In this document: positions 14,740 to 22,573 of the stretch, piece by piece
Position numbering within the stretch: the stretch's first letter is position 1
Layout: each line of letters begins with the position of its first letter
Source of the DNA: JANNHK01 sp034408875
Lineage (GTDB): Bacteria; Actinomycetota; Acidimicrobiia; IMCC26256; PALSA-610
Length of the DNA: 27,586 nucleotides
Assembly: GCA_034408875.1 (NCBI GenBank)
Contig: JAWXCJ010000033.1
Span: 1 to 27,586 of the forward strand
Reading direction: 5' to 3'
Program-made: the position numbers and the translations under genes
The notes under the pieces: generated by a model
The model's database searches: none
What the model was told of the DNA's origin: nothing
What the model saw: only the letters and a program-made list of their open reading frames with translations

Positions 14740-16551
14740 TCAGTCGAACTCGAGGCCGAGCGACCGGCTCGCAACCACCTTCGCGAACTGCTCGATGAAG
14801 GCGTCGACGCTCATGACGCCCAGGTCGACACCACCGCGCGCCCGCACCGACACCGTGTTGGCCGCCTGCTCGCGTTTGCCGACGACGAGCGCGTACGGGA
14901 CCTTCTCCATGCTCGCCTTACGGATCTGCGCGCCGACGCTCTCACCGGAGTGGTCGACATCAGCTCGGTAGCCGGCTTCGAGGAAACGTTGCGCGATCGC
15001 CTCGACGTACTCGAGCTGACCGTCGGCGACCGGCAGGATCTTCACCTGGACCGGCGACAACCACGCCGGGAACGCCGCCGCGAAGTGCTCGATGAGAAAG
15101 CCCGTGAACCGTTCGTGCGAACCGAGCGGCGCGCGGTGGATCACCGCAACATGTTTGGAGGCCTGGTCGCTGTCGACGTAGGTGAGATCGAATCGCCCCG
15201 GCATGTAGAGGTCGAGCTGGTTGGTCGACGCCGCGAACTCGCGACCGACGGCAGAACGCAGGATGAAGTCGACTTTCGGGCCGTAGTGCGCGGCCCCGCC
15301 GAGCTCCTCGATGAAGGGGATTTCCGACTCCTCCATCGCCGCGCGCGTGATCCGCTCGGCCGTCTCCCACATCTCGTCGTCGCCGTGGTACTTGTCGGTG
15401 TTCGCGGGGTCGCGCATGGCGAGCACCATGTGAAAGTTCTCGATGCCGAGGGTGCGGTAGTAGTAGTCGTGCATGCGCATGACGGCCACGAACTCGGCCT
15501 TCGACTGCTCCAGCGTGCAGTAGATGTGCGCGTCGTTCTGCGTGAAGCCACGCACCCGCAACAGCCCGAACAGTTCGCCCGACTTCTCGTAGCGGTACAC
15601 GGTGCCGTACTCGGCGTAGCGCAACGGAAGTTCGCGGTAGCTGTGCGGCCGCGCCTTGTACACCATGTGATGGTGGGGGCAGTTCATCGGCTTCAGGTAG
15701 TACTCGTCGCCGTCGATCTCGATCGGCGAGTAGAGATCGTCCGCGTAGTACGGCAGGTGACCCGAAATCTTGTACAGCTCACTGCGCGCGATGTGCGGCG
15801 TGTACACGGGTTTGTAGCCGGCGAGCCGTTCGGTTTCCTTGGCCCACCGTTCGAGTTCCTCGCGGATCACCGCGCCGTTGGGTAGCCAGAGCGGCAGGCC
15901 CCGGCCGACATCGGGACTGAACGAGAAGAGGTCGAGGTCTTCACCGAAACGCCGGTGGTCGCGCTTCTTGGCTTCTTCCTGTTCCCAGAGGAACTTCTCG
16001 AGTTCTTCGGCGTTGCGCCACACCGTCCCGTAGATGCGCTGCATCGACGGGCGCTTCTCGTTGCCACGCCAGTACGCGGCGCTCGTGCGCAGGAGCTTGA
16101 TGGCGTTCGGGTCGATGTCGTCGATCGCGGTGACGTGGGGGCCGCGGCAGAGGTCCTCGAACTTCCCGATGCTGTACGTCGACAAGACGTTCGTCTCCGA
16201 CGCGTTGCCGTACTCGTCGGTTCCCCGGGACAGAATGTCTTCGATCAGCTCGAGCTTGTACGGCTGGTCCCGGTACAGCGTGCGCGCCTCGTCGGGCGAT
16301 ACCTCTCGGTAGTCGAAGGTCTTGCCGCGCTCCTCGATGATCTCCTTCATCCGCTGTTCGATCTGATCGATGACTTCCGCGGTCAGCGGTTCGTCGAGAT
16401 CGAAGTCGTAGTAGAAGCCGTCGGCAGTCGGTGGCCCGATGCCCAGCCGAGCGCTCGGAAAGAGGTCGAGAACCGCCGACGCGAGCACGTGCGCGGCCGA
16501 ATGGCGGAGCGCGTAGAGCTCGTCGTTCTGATGTTTCGAAACTGCCGTCAT
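14740..16551 (-). CDS. thrS: threonyl-tRNA synthetase lacking the TGS domain
   Basis: A 603-residue class II synthetase that charges tRNA-Thr. It starts at ATG 16551 almost directly in the editing domain: RHSAAHVLASAV gives editing His H17 and H21, and FEDLCRGPHV gives C135 and H139. Motif 1 and 2 regions follow, and the zinc ligands that select threonine are C291 (KPMNCPHHH), H342 (QNDAHIYC) and H472 (AVIHRAPLGS). The anticodon-binding domain runs from about 500 to the end (GKREQAANTVSVRARGGVDL). Typical bacterial ThrRS has an N-terminal TGS domain of about 60 residues that is absent here; in-frame upstream sequence does not encode it. Editing and catalytic sites look intact. No T-box leader was recognised in the 110 bp upstream. 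Confidence 0.95.
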   Translation of the reverse strand: MTAVSKHQNDELYALRHSAAHVLASAVLDLFPSARLGIGPPTADGFYYDFDLDEPLTAEVIDQIEQRMKEIIEERGKTFDYREVSPDEARTLYRDQPYKLELIEDILSRGTDEYGNASETNVLSTYSIGKFEDLCRGPHVTAIDDIDPNAIKLLRTSAAYWRGNEKRPSMQRIYGTVWRNAEELEKFLWEQEEAKKRDHRRFGEDLDLFSFSPDVGRGLPLWLPNGAVIREELERWAKETERLAGYKPVYTPHIARSELYKISGHLPYYADDLYSPIEIDGDEYYLKPMNCPHHHMVYKARPHSYRELPLRYAEYGTVYRYEKSGELFGLLRVRGFTQNDAHIYCTLEQSKAEFVAVMRMHDYYYRTLGIENFHMVLAMRDPANTDKYHGDDEMWETAERITRAAMEESEIPFIEELGGAAHYGPKVDFILRSAVGREFAASTNQLDLYMPGRFDLTYVDSDQASKHVAVIHRAPLGSHERFTGFLIEHFAAAFPAWLSPVQVKILPVADGQLEYVEAIAQRFLEAGYRADVDHSGESVGAQIRKASMEKVPYALVVGKREQAANTVSVRARGGVDLGVMSVDAFIEQFAKVVASRSLGLEFD

Positions 16552-16661
16552 TGGGGCGTCACGATACTCGCTGCCGAAACCACCCCTTGAGGTGTTTGCC
16601 CGGTTGGCTTTGCTCGATCGGATGCGGCGAGGATTCGGCCAAAACCCTTGGGAGGCCCAAA

Positions 16662-17342
16662 ATGCTCGCTTCCGTTCACCTGGCCGACGTCGAGCCCCGG
16701 GCCGCGCTCGCGGTACTGCGGCGAGCGCCCGACCCGGCATCGATACCGGGATTGCGGTCCGCGCGCGTTGCGCTCGTCACGCCGTTGCGGACCTCGTTCG
16801 TGCCCAAGCCGGTGTTCGGACGCGTGGGTCTGGTTTCGTTCTGGGACGACGACGCCGCGCTCGACGCGTTCGAGGCCGGAAACGACGCTGCGGCTCCGTT
16901 CTCCGACGGCTGGCGCATGCGACTCGAGCCGCTCCGGTCGCACGGGACCTGGCCCGGGCTCGACCCCGACCTCCCCCACAAGCGCACCGTCGACTACGAG
17001 GGCACCGCCGCCGTACTCACCCTCGGACGCGTACGCCTTCCGCGCGCCCTGAGTTTCCTGCGCGCGAGCACCAAGGCCGAGGCCGCCACGTACGACGCGC
17101 CGGGAATGATCTGGGGCACCGCGATGGCGCGCCCGCCGTTCGTCGCGACGTGTTCATTGTGGGAGAACTCGGAAGCGATCGCCGCCTACGCGTTCGGCGC
17201 CGACGGCGAACCACACCCCGGAGCCATGCAGGCCGATCGCGCCAAACCGTTCCACCACGAGTCGGCGTTCATCCGCTTCCGGCCCTACGCAGTCAAGGGC
17301 AGCCTCAGTGGCAAGAACCCGCTGACATTCGCGCCGGCCTGA
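16662..17342 (+). CDS. spheroidene monooxygenase (CrtA)-like protein
   Basis: A 226-residue protein from ATG 16662 with a strong GGGAGG ribosome binding site 7 nt upstream. The C-terminal half carries the CrtA-like pattern: CSLWENSEAIAAYAFG, HPGAMQADRAKPFHHESAF and IRFRPYAVKGS, preceded by GLVSFWDDDAALDAF in the middle and GMIWGTAMARPPFV. CrtA introduces a keto group in carotenoids of phototrophs; actinobacterial relatives are mostly uncharacterised and probably have other hydrophobic substrates. No carotenoid gene is nearby, so a carotenoid role should not be assumed. It is divergent from thrS across 110 bp and convergent with a decayed hydrolase. Confidence 0.75.
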   Translation: MLASVHLADVEPRAALAVLRRAPDPASIPGLRSARVALVTPLRTSFVPKPVFGRVGLVSFWDDDAALDAFEAGNDAAAPFSDGWRMRLEPLRSHGTWPGLDPDLPHKRTVDYEGTAAVLTLGRVRLPRALSFLRASTKAEAATYDAPGMIWGTAMARPPFVATCSLWENSEAIAAYAFGADGEPHPGAMQADRAKPFHHESAFIRFRPYAVKGSLSGKNPLTFAPA

Positions 17343-17346
17343 GCCG

Positions 17347-18155
17347 TTACGCATTGGTCGCGCCGCGGGAGCTATCCATGTGCTCCGCGCTCCCGCCGGG
17401 TTGGCCGAGACCGGAGAGCACGGCAACGGGCGCGTCGACCCACGGCGTGCGCACACCGCCGCGCGCGATGCCCGCGTCGTCCACACCGAGTGCACCCTCC
17501 CCATCGACGGCGAGACGTGCCGCCGACGGTGGTGGTGTGCCGTCGCGGACCCAGCGGTCGAGTGCGTCGAACGCACGCTGGAGCACGTACATCGCCGACT
17601 GCGACGCGCCCGTCGCGAGCACCGCTCGATCGGGATGGCGTACTGCCCCGAAACCAAGTCGCGTGCTGCACGCACCACCTGCGTGAAGATGTCGTACGCG
17701 TACGCGTCGCCTGGATGGTCGAGCGTCCCGTACCGGGCGGGGTCCGCGTCGCGCAGCCCCATTCCGGGCATCACTCCCCCGCCCTCGATGCCGACCCGCT
17801 GCGCGGTGACGCCTACCCACGAGTAGCCGTCGCGCACGAGGTGCCGGTGGGTCGGCATCCACAGTGCCGGGATGTCGACTCCACCGGTGACGTTGAGCCA
17901 CTCGACGATCAGCGTGCCGTTGCTGCGCGCGGGATCGGTCGGCCGGTGCACGACGAGCCGCGTCGTGAAGTCGGCACGGTCTGATTCCTTGACCTCCCAG
18001 CGACCGTCCGGTTCACGCGGTCCCGCGGCCGCGTACGACTCGGCGGTCCCGATCGCGATGTGTTCGTGCACGGAGTAGCCGACCGTCGCCAGGTCGAACG
18101 CGACGGAGAAGAGCGAGGGCGCACCGTCGAGTACGGGGCTGATTGTCGCCGTCAT
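17347..18155 (-). pseudogene. alpha/beta hydrolase domain protein, frameshifted and internally deleted
   Basis: The 5' part from ATG 18155 encodes about 175 residues of an alpha/beta-hydrolase-domain family (FTTRLVVHRPTDPARSNG, LIVEWLNVTGGVDIPALW, DGYSWVGVTAQRVGIEGG, YAYDIFTQVVRAAR). Near 17630 the reading must shift: the nucleophile region VLATGASQSAM and the C-terminal part (ALDRWVRDGTPPPSA, IARGGVRTPWVDAPVAVLSG) are only in another minus-strand frame that ends at 17347. In addition, SQSA is joined directly to YVLQRAFDALDRWV, whereas intact relatives have well over 100 residues between these elements, including the rest of the catalytic core, and the C-terminus is shortened. It is therefore a decayed gene with at least two lesions. 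A sequencing error could explain the frameshift but not the deletion. Confidence 0.78.
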
Positions 18156-18199
18156 GGCTTCAGGGTACGGTCCTCGTTACCGGAACGAACGGGGGCGCC

Positions 18200-19369
18200 A
18201 TGCAGGACCAGCGACCGGTCATCATCTCGTGCGACGGCCACGCCACGGGCCGACCCGAGGACTACCTGCCGTACATCGAGCCCGCGTACCGCGAGAAGTA
18301 CGACGACTTCATGCGCGAGCTCGAAGCGGCGCGGGTGGCACGGGAGCAAGCAACTCAGGCCGGGAGCTCGCTGTTCTCGAAGGAGGGTGCAGACGCGTTC
18401 AAGGCCGAGACCGGCGACGCACGCGACGGCGAATGGAACTCGCCGTTGCGAACAGAAGTACTCGAAGGCGAAGGCGTCGTCGCCGAGGTGCTCTTCCCGA
18501 ACGGTGGCGTTCCGTTCGGCGGCTTCGGCGAGTCCGCTACGCACGAACTGCGCGGCGCCGGTAACCGCGCGTACGACCGCTGGCTCGTCGACTTCGCCAA
18601 CGACGCACCCGGCCGGCGCGCCGCGCTCGCGATGCTCACGGTCCACGACCTCGACGCGACCGTCGCGGAGATCGTGTGGGCGCGCGAGAACGGCATGAGG
18701 GGCGTGATCATCCCGACCGTGCCGGGTAAGGACCTGCCGCCGTACTACGACCAGTGCTACGACGTCATGTGGGCGGCATGCCAAGACCACGACATGCCCG
18801 TGCACATCCACGGCGGGAGCGGCACACCGGGCTACGGCGACTACGGCGCGGTCAGCATGCTGATTTACGCGACCGAGACCGTGTACTTCGCACACCGCCC
18901 ACTGTGGTTCCTGATCTGGGGCGGCGTACTCGAACGGTTCCCGACCATGAAGCTCGTGTTCACCGAGTCACGCGCCGATTGGGTGCCGAGCACGCTGACG
19001 TACCTCGACGCGATCTACTCGCAGCGGTTCTTCAGCCACATCCGCGACACGGTGAAAATGAAACCGAGCGAGTACTGGCAACGGCAGTGCTACGTCGCCG
19101 CGTCGTTCATGGGTCCCGACGAGTCGGCGCTGCGCTACGACATCGGGCTCGAGAAGCTGATGTGGGGAGCCGACTACCCGCACCCCGAGGGAACGTGGCC
19201 GCGCACGCGTAAATCGCTGGCCCGTTGCTTCAACGGCATCCCCGTCGACGACGTGCGCGCGATCCTCACCGACAATCCGGCGCGGCTCTACGGCTTCGAC
19301 GTGGGCGCGCTGCAACCCGTCGCCGACCGCGTCGGCCTCACGGTGCAGGAGTTGACCGGCGTCGCCTAA
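18200..19369 (+). CDS. amidohydrolase-2 family metal-dependent hydrolase
   Basis: A 389-residue protein from ATG 18200. The alternative start at 18143 would overlap the divergent hydrolase remnant. It has the ACMSD/amidohydrolase-2 pattern: IISCDGHATGRPEDYLPYI (D-x-H first motif), VHIHGGSG at about 204, FTESRADWVPS near 255 and LMWGADYPHPEGTWP near 320, the last holding the metal-binding or catalytic Asp. Relatives act as decarboxylases or hydrolases in aromatic and terpenoid catabolism. A terminator-like hairpin lies 4 bp after the stop. The 44-bp gap to the minus-strand remnant must contain its promoter. Specific substrate is unknown. Confidence 0.85.
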   Translation: MQDQRPVIISCDGHATGRPEDYLPYIEPAYREKYDDFMRELEAARVAREQATQAGSSLFSKEGADAFKAETGDARDGEWNSPLRTEVLEGEGVVAEVLFPNGGVPFGGFGESATHELRGAGNRAYDRWLVDFANDAPGRRAALAMLTVHDLDATVAEIVWARENGMRGVIIPTVPGKDLPPYYDQCYDVMWAACQDHDMPVHIHGGSGTPGYGDYGAVSMLIYATETVYFAHRPLWFLIWGGVLERFPTMKLVFTESRADWVPSTLTYLDAIYSQRFFSHIRDTVKMKPSEYWQRQCYVAASFMGPDESALRYDIGLEKLMWGADYPHPEGTWPRTRKSLARCFNGIPVDDVRAILTDNPARLYGFDVGALQPVADRVGLTVQELTGVA

Positions 19370-19373
19370 CCGC

Positions 19374-19421
19374 TTCTGGACGCGCGTATGTGTCGTGGGC
19401 AACAGATACGCGCGTCCAGAA
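19374..19421. terminator. 16-bp perfect inverted repeat, probable terminator
   Basis: Arms TTCTGGACGCGCGTAT (19374-19389) and its exact complement (19406-19421) flank a 16-nt loop, starting 4 bp after the amidohydrolase stop. Position and strength fit a stem-type terminator without a U-tract. It is unrelated in sequence to the hairpin at 4240-4290. Confidence 0.65.
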
Positions 19422-19439
19422 CGAACTCGGTCGGGTTGA

Positions 19440-19472
19440 TTCGCACCTGGACCGGGGAACCAGAAGTGCGAA
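19440..19472. repeat. second hairpin upstream of the PadR fragment
   Basis: TTCGCACCTGG (19440-19450) pairs with CCAG-AA-GTGCGAA (19460-19472), giving 11 bp with a 2-nt AA bulge and a 9-nt loop. It lies 18 nt after the preceding terminator-like repeat. It could be part of the termination region or a remnant of the PadR promoter; function is unknown. Confidence 0.4.
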
Positions 19473-19547
19473 CCGGGACGTCCTACGGCGTTCAGCGACG
19501 ACGTCACCGATCCCAGTTGCTACGTCGCCGGTGCGCGGTATGCGCTC

Positions 19548-19778
19548 GTGCCCGTCGCCGAACCCGATGCCGAACTGACGCTCTACGGCACGTTGAAACG
19601 GCTCGTCGACAGCGGGTTGGCCGAGGAACTTCCGCACCGGGCCGGACCCGACGACGATCAGCGCCGGCGTTACTACCGGCTCACGGGCCGCGGGCGGTCT
19701 GTGTGCATCGCCGAGACCGACCGGGTCGCGAAGCTCGTCTCGTTCTCGCGGCGCAACCTGCGCCCGCGGCTCGTGTGA
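19548..19778 (+). pseudogene. PadR-family regulator fragment (N-terminus degraded)
   Basis: The 76-codon frame from GTG 19548 matches the wing and following part of PadR winged-helix regulators: LTLYGTLKRLVDSGLAEELP, DDDQRRRYYRLTGRGRSV and a terminal helix. The preceding in-frame codons (AGARYALVPVAEPDAE) look like a shortened, eroded copy of the normal recognition-helix region, and helices one and two are absent from all three upstream frames. Its TGA overlaps the GTG of the next gene (GTGA at 19775-19778), the usual PadR/membrane-protein coupling. Either it is a pseudogene or a much shortened protein without normal DNA binding. Confidence 0.65.
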
Positions 19779-20365
19779 CCGTCCACGAACGCGCCTACCG
19801 GAGTCTCGTACTCCTGTACCCCAAAGGCTTTCGCTCGCACTACCGCGACGACCTCGTCCAACACTTCGCCGACCTGATCGGTCGTGACGGCGCGCGGCGC
19901 GCGTGGACGCGAACCTCCGTCGACCTCGCTGTCACTGTTCCTCGATATCGCTTGGAGACAATCATGAGCACCGGCCAGAGCACCGTGACACTTACCATCA
20001 TCATGATCGCTCTCGCCGTCGCGGGCGTCATGGGCATCATGACCGGGGTGTATCCCGGAGTCCTCTTTCTCTTTGTCGCGGTCGGTGTCGCGGTGTCGCA
20101 GCGCAGCCAACTGGCACGATCGATACGAACACCCGGAAGCGGACTACGCCGCCGCCGCCTTCGGACCGCGGCGATCCTCGCCGTCACGTGTGTCGTCACA
20201 ACCACCCTGATGTGGTTCGACCTGATGGGCAACGAGGACTGGCACGGCGGCAAGCTGATGCTCTACAACGCGGTGTTCTTCGCGACGTTCGTCGGTGCGC
20301 TCGCGTACTTCGTCATCGGGCTCCTCACACCGAGGAGCGCCAGCCAAGCCGTACCCGCGACATAG
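19775..20365 (+). CDS. PadR-coupled membrane protein
   Basis: About 196 residues from GTG 19775, overlapping the PadR stop by 4 bp. The N-terminal segment (AYRSLVLLYPKGFRSHYRDD, then DLAVTVPRYRLETIM) is the cytosolic prefix commonly found in proteins encoded directly behind PadR regulators, including prefix regions of some ABC permeases. Three to four membrane segments follow: LTIIMIALAVAGVMGIM with YPGVLFLFVAVGVAV, LRTAAILAVTCVVTTTLMWF and AVFFATFVGALAYFVIGLL. No ATPase or permease core is present. Function is unknown. With its regulator degraded, expression may be altered or lost. Confidence 0.72.
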   Translation: MTVHERAYRSLVLLYPKGFRSHYRDDLVQHFADLIGRDGARRAWTRTSVDLAVTVPRYRLETIMSTGQSTVTLTIIMIALAVAGVMGIMTGVYPGVLFLFVAVGVAVSQRSQLARSIRTPGSGLRRRRLRTAAILAVTCVVTTTLMWFDLMGNEDWHGGKLMLYNAVFFATFVGALAYFVIGLLTPRSASQAVPAT

Positions 20366-20409
20366 GCTCGTCGGGGCCGGTGCGCCTATCTCGCGGCCCG
20401 CGCCCGGCG

Positions 20410-21297
20410 TTAGAGCAGGCCCCGAGCGCGCCAGCCCGGCAGATTCACGGCGTCGATCACGCCGATGTGCGCCAAGAAGGCCGTGAGCTTTCCGAGTCCG
20501 GCTACGACGACTGCCTGGTGGTGCGGGTTCGCCCGCGCCATTGCCGCGCCGCCTTCGATTCCAAGGTGGTCGTAGACGGCGTCGTCGACGCTCAGGTCGG
20601 CGACCACGGCGACGAGGTCGGGCGCGAGCGCCGAGATCGTGGTGCGCGTCTCTTCGTCGAGCATGGGCCACACCTCGGAAAGGTATGACTTGGCGAAGCT
20701 GACGTGCCGCGCTTCTTCGAGCACGTGCACCTTCGCGATCTTCCGCGACACCGGGTGCACGCGCTCGTCGCGCATCGTTGCCCGGTTGATGTGGTCGAGA
20801 AGTTCTTCGACCGCGAGGATGAGCAGGTAGGACATCGCTCGACCGCCGGGCAGGTCCGAGACGGTGAGCGGATTCATGGCCGGGCGGTACGCGGGCGTGT
20901 CGGCACGCCGGATGAACTCACCGAACATCATGGAGTGACGGCACTCGTCGGCAACCTCGACGAGCAGGTACCGGTGCGCGGGATCGGTGACGGGCAACTC
21001 TTGGAGGTGACGCAGCACTGCTTGCATCAGCACGTTCTCGAACCAGATGCCGGCTCCGCACAGTGCCGCAGTCTCGTGGCGGCTGTACGCGATGCGCTCC
21101 TGCTCGCTCATGGCCTGCCACGCTTCGGTGCCGTAGAGCGGCAGTACCTCCGGCGGTAGATGGAACGCAGAGTCGTCGATCGAAATGTCCCAGTCGACCT
21201 CGGTGAAGGGGTCGAGCGTCGTGCGCTCGGAAACGGCGACCAACTGGCGGGCGCGTCTCGCGGTGCGCGGCAGTTCGGGAGCAAGCGTCGTAGTCAT
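20410..21297 (-). CDS. AurF-type diiron oxygenase
   Basis: A 295-residue ferritin-like protein from ATG 21297. All seven AurF-type iron ligands can be matched by spacing: E87 (WFENVL), E118 and H121 (DECRHS), E164 (VEELL), and H191, E195 and H198 (HVLEEARHVS). AurF itself N-oxygenates p-aminobenzoate using a diiron-peroxo intermediate; most actinobacterial homologues have unknown substrates. The protein is soluble and about the size of the family (around 300-340). It is divergently transcribed from a MerR regulator 91 bp away, with two operator-like palindromes between, so it is very probably that regulator's target. Confidence 0.88.
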   Translation of the reverse strand: MTTTLAPELPRTARRARQLVAVSERTTLDPFTEVDWDISIDDSAFHLPPEVLPLYGTEAWQAMSEQERIAYSRHETAALCGAGIWFENVLMQAVLRHLQELPVTDPAHRYLLVEVADECRHSMMFGEFIRRADTPAYRPAMNPLTVSDLPGGRAMSYLLILAVEELLDHINRATMRDERVHPVSRKIAKVHVLEEARHVSFAKSYLSEVWPMLDEETRTTISALAPDLVAVVADLSVDDAVYDHLGIEGGAAMARANPHHQAVVVAGLGKLTAFLAHIGVIDAVNLPGWRARGLL

Positions 21298-21312
21298 GCA
21301 CTCACCAAAACA

Positions 21313-21359
21313 CTTACAGTCCGCACTGTCAAGATATTCTTACAGTAGATACTGTCACG
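21313..21359. promoter_or_regulatory. two tandem palindromic operators between AurF-like and MerR genes
   Basis: Two copies of CTTACAGT-N4-ACTGTCA begin at 21313 and 21339, 26 bp apart. Each has ACAGT/ACTGT arms (21316-21320/21325-21329 and 21342-21346/21351-21355) separated by four different bases. On the minus strand a GTGACA box and a TATCTT box are separated by 16 bp across the second copy, a possible promoter for the oxygenase gene; TTGACA is also present in the first copy. The likely binder is the divergently encoded MerR protein. Confidence 0.65.
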
Positions 21360-21388
21360 ATCTGGTCATGTGTGGTTGACTTGGCCCC

Positions 21389-22135
21389 ATGAGCACCCAG
21401 GGGACGGAGGGCTACGGGCTCGCCGAGCTGGTCGAACGCAGCGGTGTCCCGGTCCGCACCATCCGCTACTACCAGTCGGAAGGGCTCCTGGCGAAGCCCG
21501 AGAAGCGCGGACGCGACGCGGTCTACAGCGACGAACACGTCGAGCGGCTGAGCCTGATCGCCGAACTGCGCGACCGCGGCCTCACGCTCGGCGCGATCCG
21601 CGACCTCGTGGCCACCGATCGGCCCACGCGCACGGTCGCGGAGTGGCTGGGTGTCGACGCCACGCTGAAGGCACCGTGGTCGGACGACAAGCCGCGGCTC
21701 CTCGACCGCCACGAGCTGAATGCGCTGGTCGGGAAACGCCGCTCCGGACTCGTCGCCGAACTCATCGACTCCGGATACGTGCGCCCGGGCGAGGGCGACA
21801 CCTGGGTCGTGCCCAGCCCCGGGCTGCTCGAACTCGCGCTGCAACTCCACGACGCGGGCATCGATATCGAGCTGAGCGGTCGGCTGCGCGATTTGCTGCG
21901 CCGCCGGCTCGCGCGGGCGGTCGACGACTCGGTGGCGCTCCTGCTCGAACGCGCGGGCAGTGGGTTCGCGGGGCGCGCGACGGCCGAGGACCTGGCCCTC
22001 GCAATCGCCGCGCTCCGACCGATCGCGCGCGAGACGACGAGCTTGATACTCGCGCAGGAGGTCGAGCGATCGCTGCGCGAACTGCTCGAGCAGGGTCCGG
22101 CGCGGCTCTCGAAGCGGCGCCGCGTGCGGTCCTAG
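21389..22135 (+). CDS. MerR-family transcriptional regulator
   Basis: A 248-residue protein from ATG 21389. The N-terminal 70 residues form a typical MerR winged helix-turn-helix: YGLAELVERSGVPVRTIRYY, QSEGLLAKPEKRGRDAVYS and LIAELRDRGLTLGAIRDLV. The rest is longer than in metal sensors, has no cysteine pair or cluster, and contains a helical region (ALQLHDAGIDIELSGRLRDL) that may bind an organic effector or mediate dimerisation. It faces the AurF-like gene across two tandem palindromes and probably regulates that gene and itself. Confidence 0.9.
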   Translation: MSTQGTEGYGLAELVERSGVPVRTIRYYQSEGLLAKPEKRGRDAVYSDEHVERLSLIAELRDRGLTLGAIRDLVATDRPTRTVAEWLGVDATLKAPWSDDKPRLLDRHELNALVGKRRSGLVAELIDSGYVRPGEGDTWVVPSPGLLELALQLHDAGIDIELSGRLRDLLRRRLARAVDDSVALLLERAGSGFAGRATAEDLALAIAALRPIARETTSLILAQEVERSLRELLEQGPARLSKRRRVRS

Positions 22136-22144
22136 CGGTCCGCC

Positions 22145-22537
22145 TCACTCGTCGAGCGATCCGAGATCGGGGGGCACGTCGACGGCGTGCGCTTCGAGCG
22201 CGTCGAGCGGCACGATGTCGAGCGCTCGTTCGTGGGTCGAGGCCAGGACGACGGGCGCGGCGGCACCATCGCGATGGGCGCGCAACCAGTTCACCGCGGT
22301 CACACACCAGCGATCGCCGGGTACGAGGCCGGGGAAGCGGTACTGGGGCATCGGCGTGCTCAGGTCGTTGCCGATGCCCCGCTGATGCTCGAGGAATTCG
22401 GCAGTGACGACCGCGCAGATCGTGTGGCTTCCCGTGTCTTCGGGGCCCGTGCTGCAGCAACCGTCGCGGAAGAAGCCGGTGACGGGGTCGGTGCCGCACG
22501 GTTCCAACGGCCCACCCAGCACGTTGCGATCGCTCAT
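22145..22537 (-). CDS. DUF2237 family protein
   Basis: A 130-residue protein from ATG 22537. It matches DUF2237 along its whole length: NVLGGPLEPCGTDPVTGFFR, DGCCSTGPEDTGSHTICAVV, GIGNDLSTPMPQYRFPGL, PGDRWCVTAVNWLRAH and APVVLASTHERAL. Conserved cysteines (CGT, GCCSTG, ICAVV, RWCV) could form a metal or redox site, but no function is known to me. It is convergent with the MerR gene (9 bp) and divergent from the aminotransferase (36 bp between start codons). Confidence 0.88.
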   Translation of the reverse strand: MSDRNVLGGPLEPCGTDPVTGFFRDGCCSTGPEDTGSHTICAVVTAEFLEHQRGIGNDLSTPMPQYRFPGLVPGDRWCVTAVNWLRAHRDGAAAPVVLASTHERALDIVPLDALEAHAVDVPPDLGSLDE

Positions 22538-22573
22538 GCCCGCATTCTTGCGGAAAACTGCGAAGCTGCAAGC

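Noticed and set aside
16552..16661. Possible T-box or other leader upstream of thrS
   Set aside because: No T-box sequence, specifier stem or terminator was recognisable in the 110 bp, and the gap also serves the divergent CrtA-like gene.
20366..20409. GC-rich partial hairpin between the PadR-coupled membrane gene and the AurF-like gene
   Set aside because: Stem needs a bulge and is made of GC-only runs common in this DNA; not strong enough to call a terminator.
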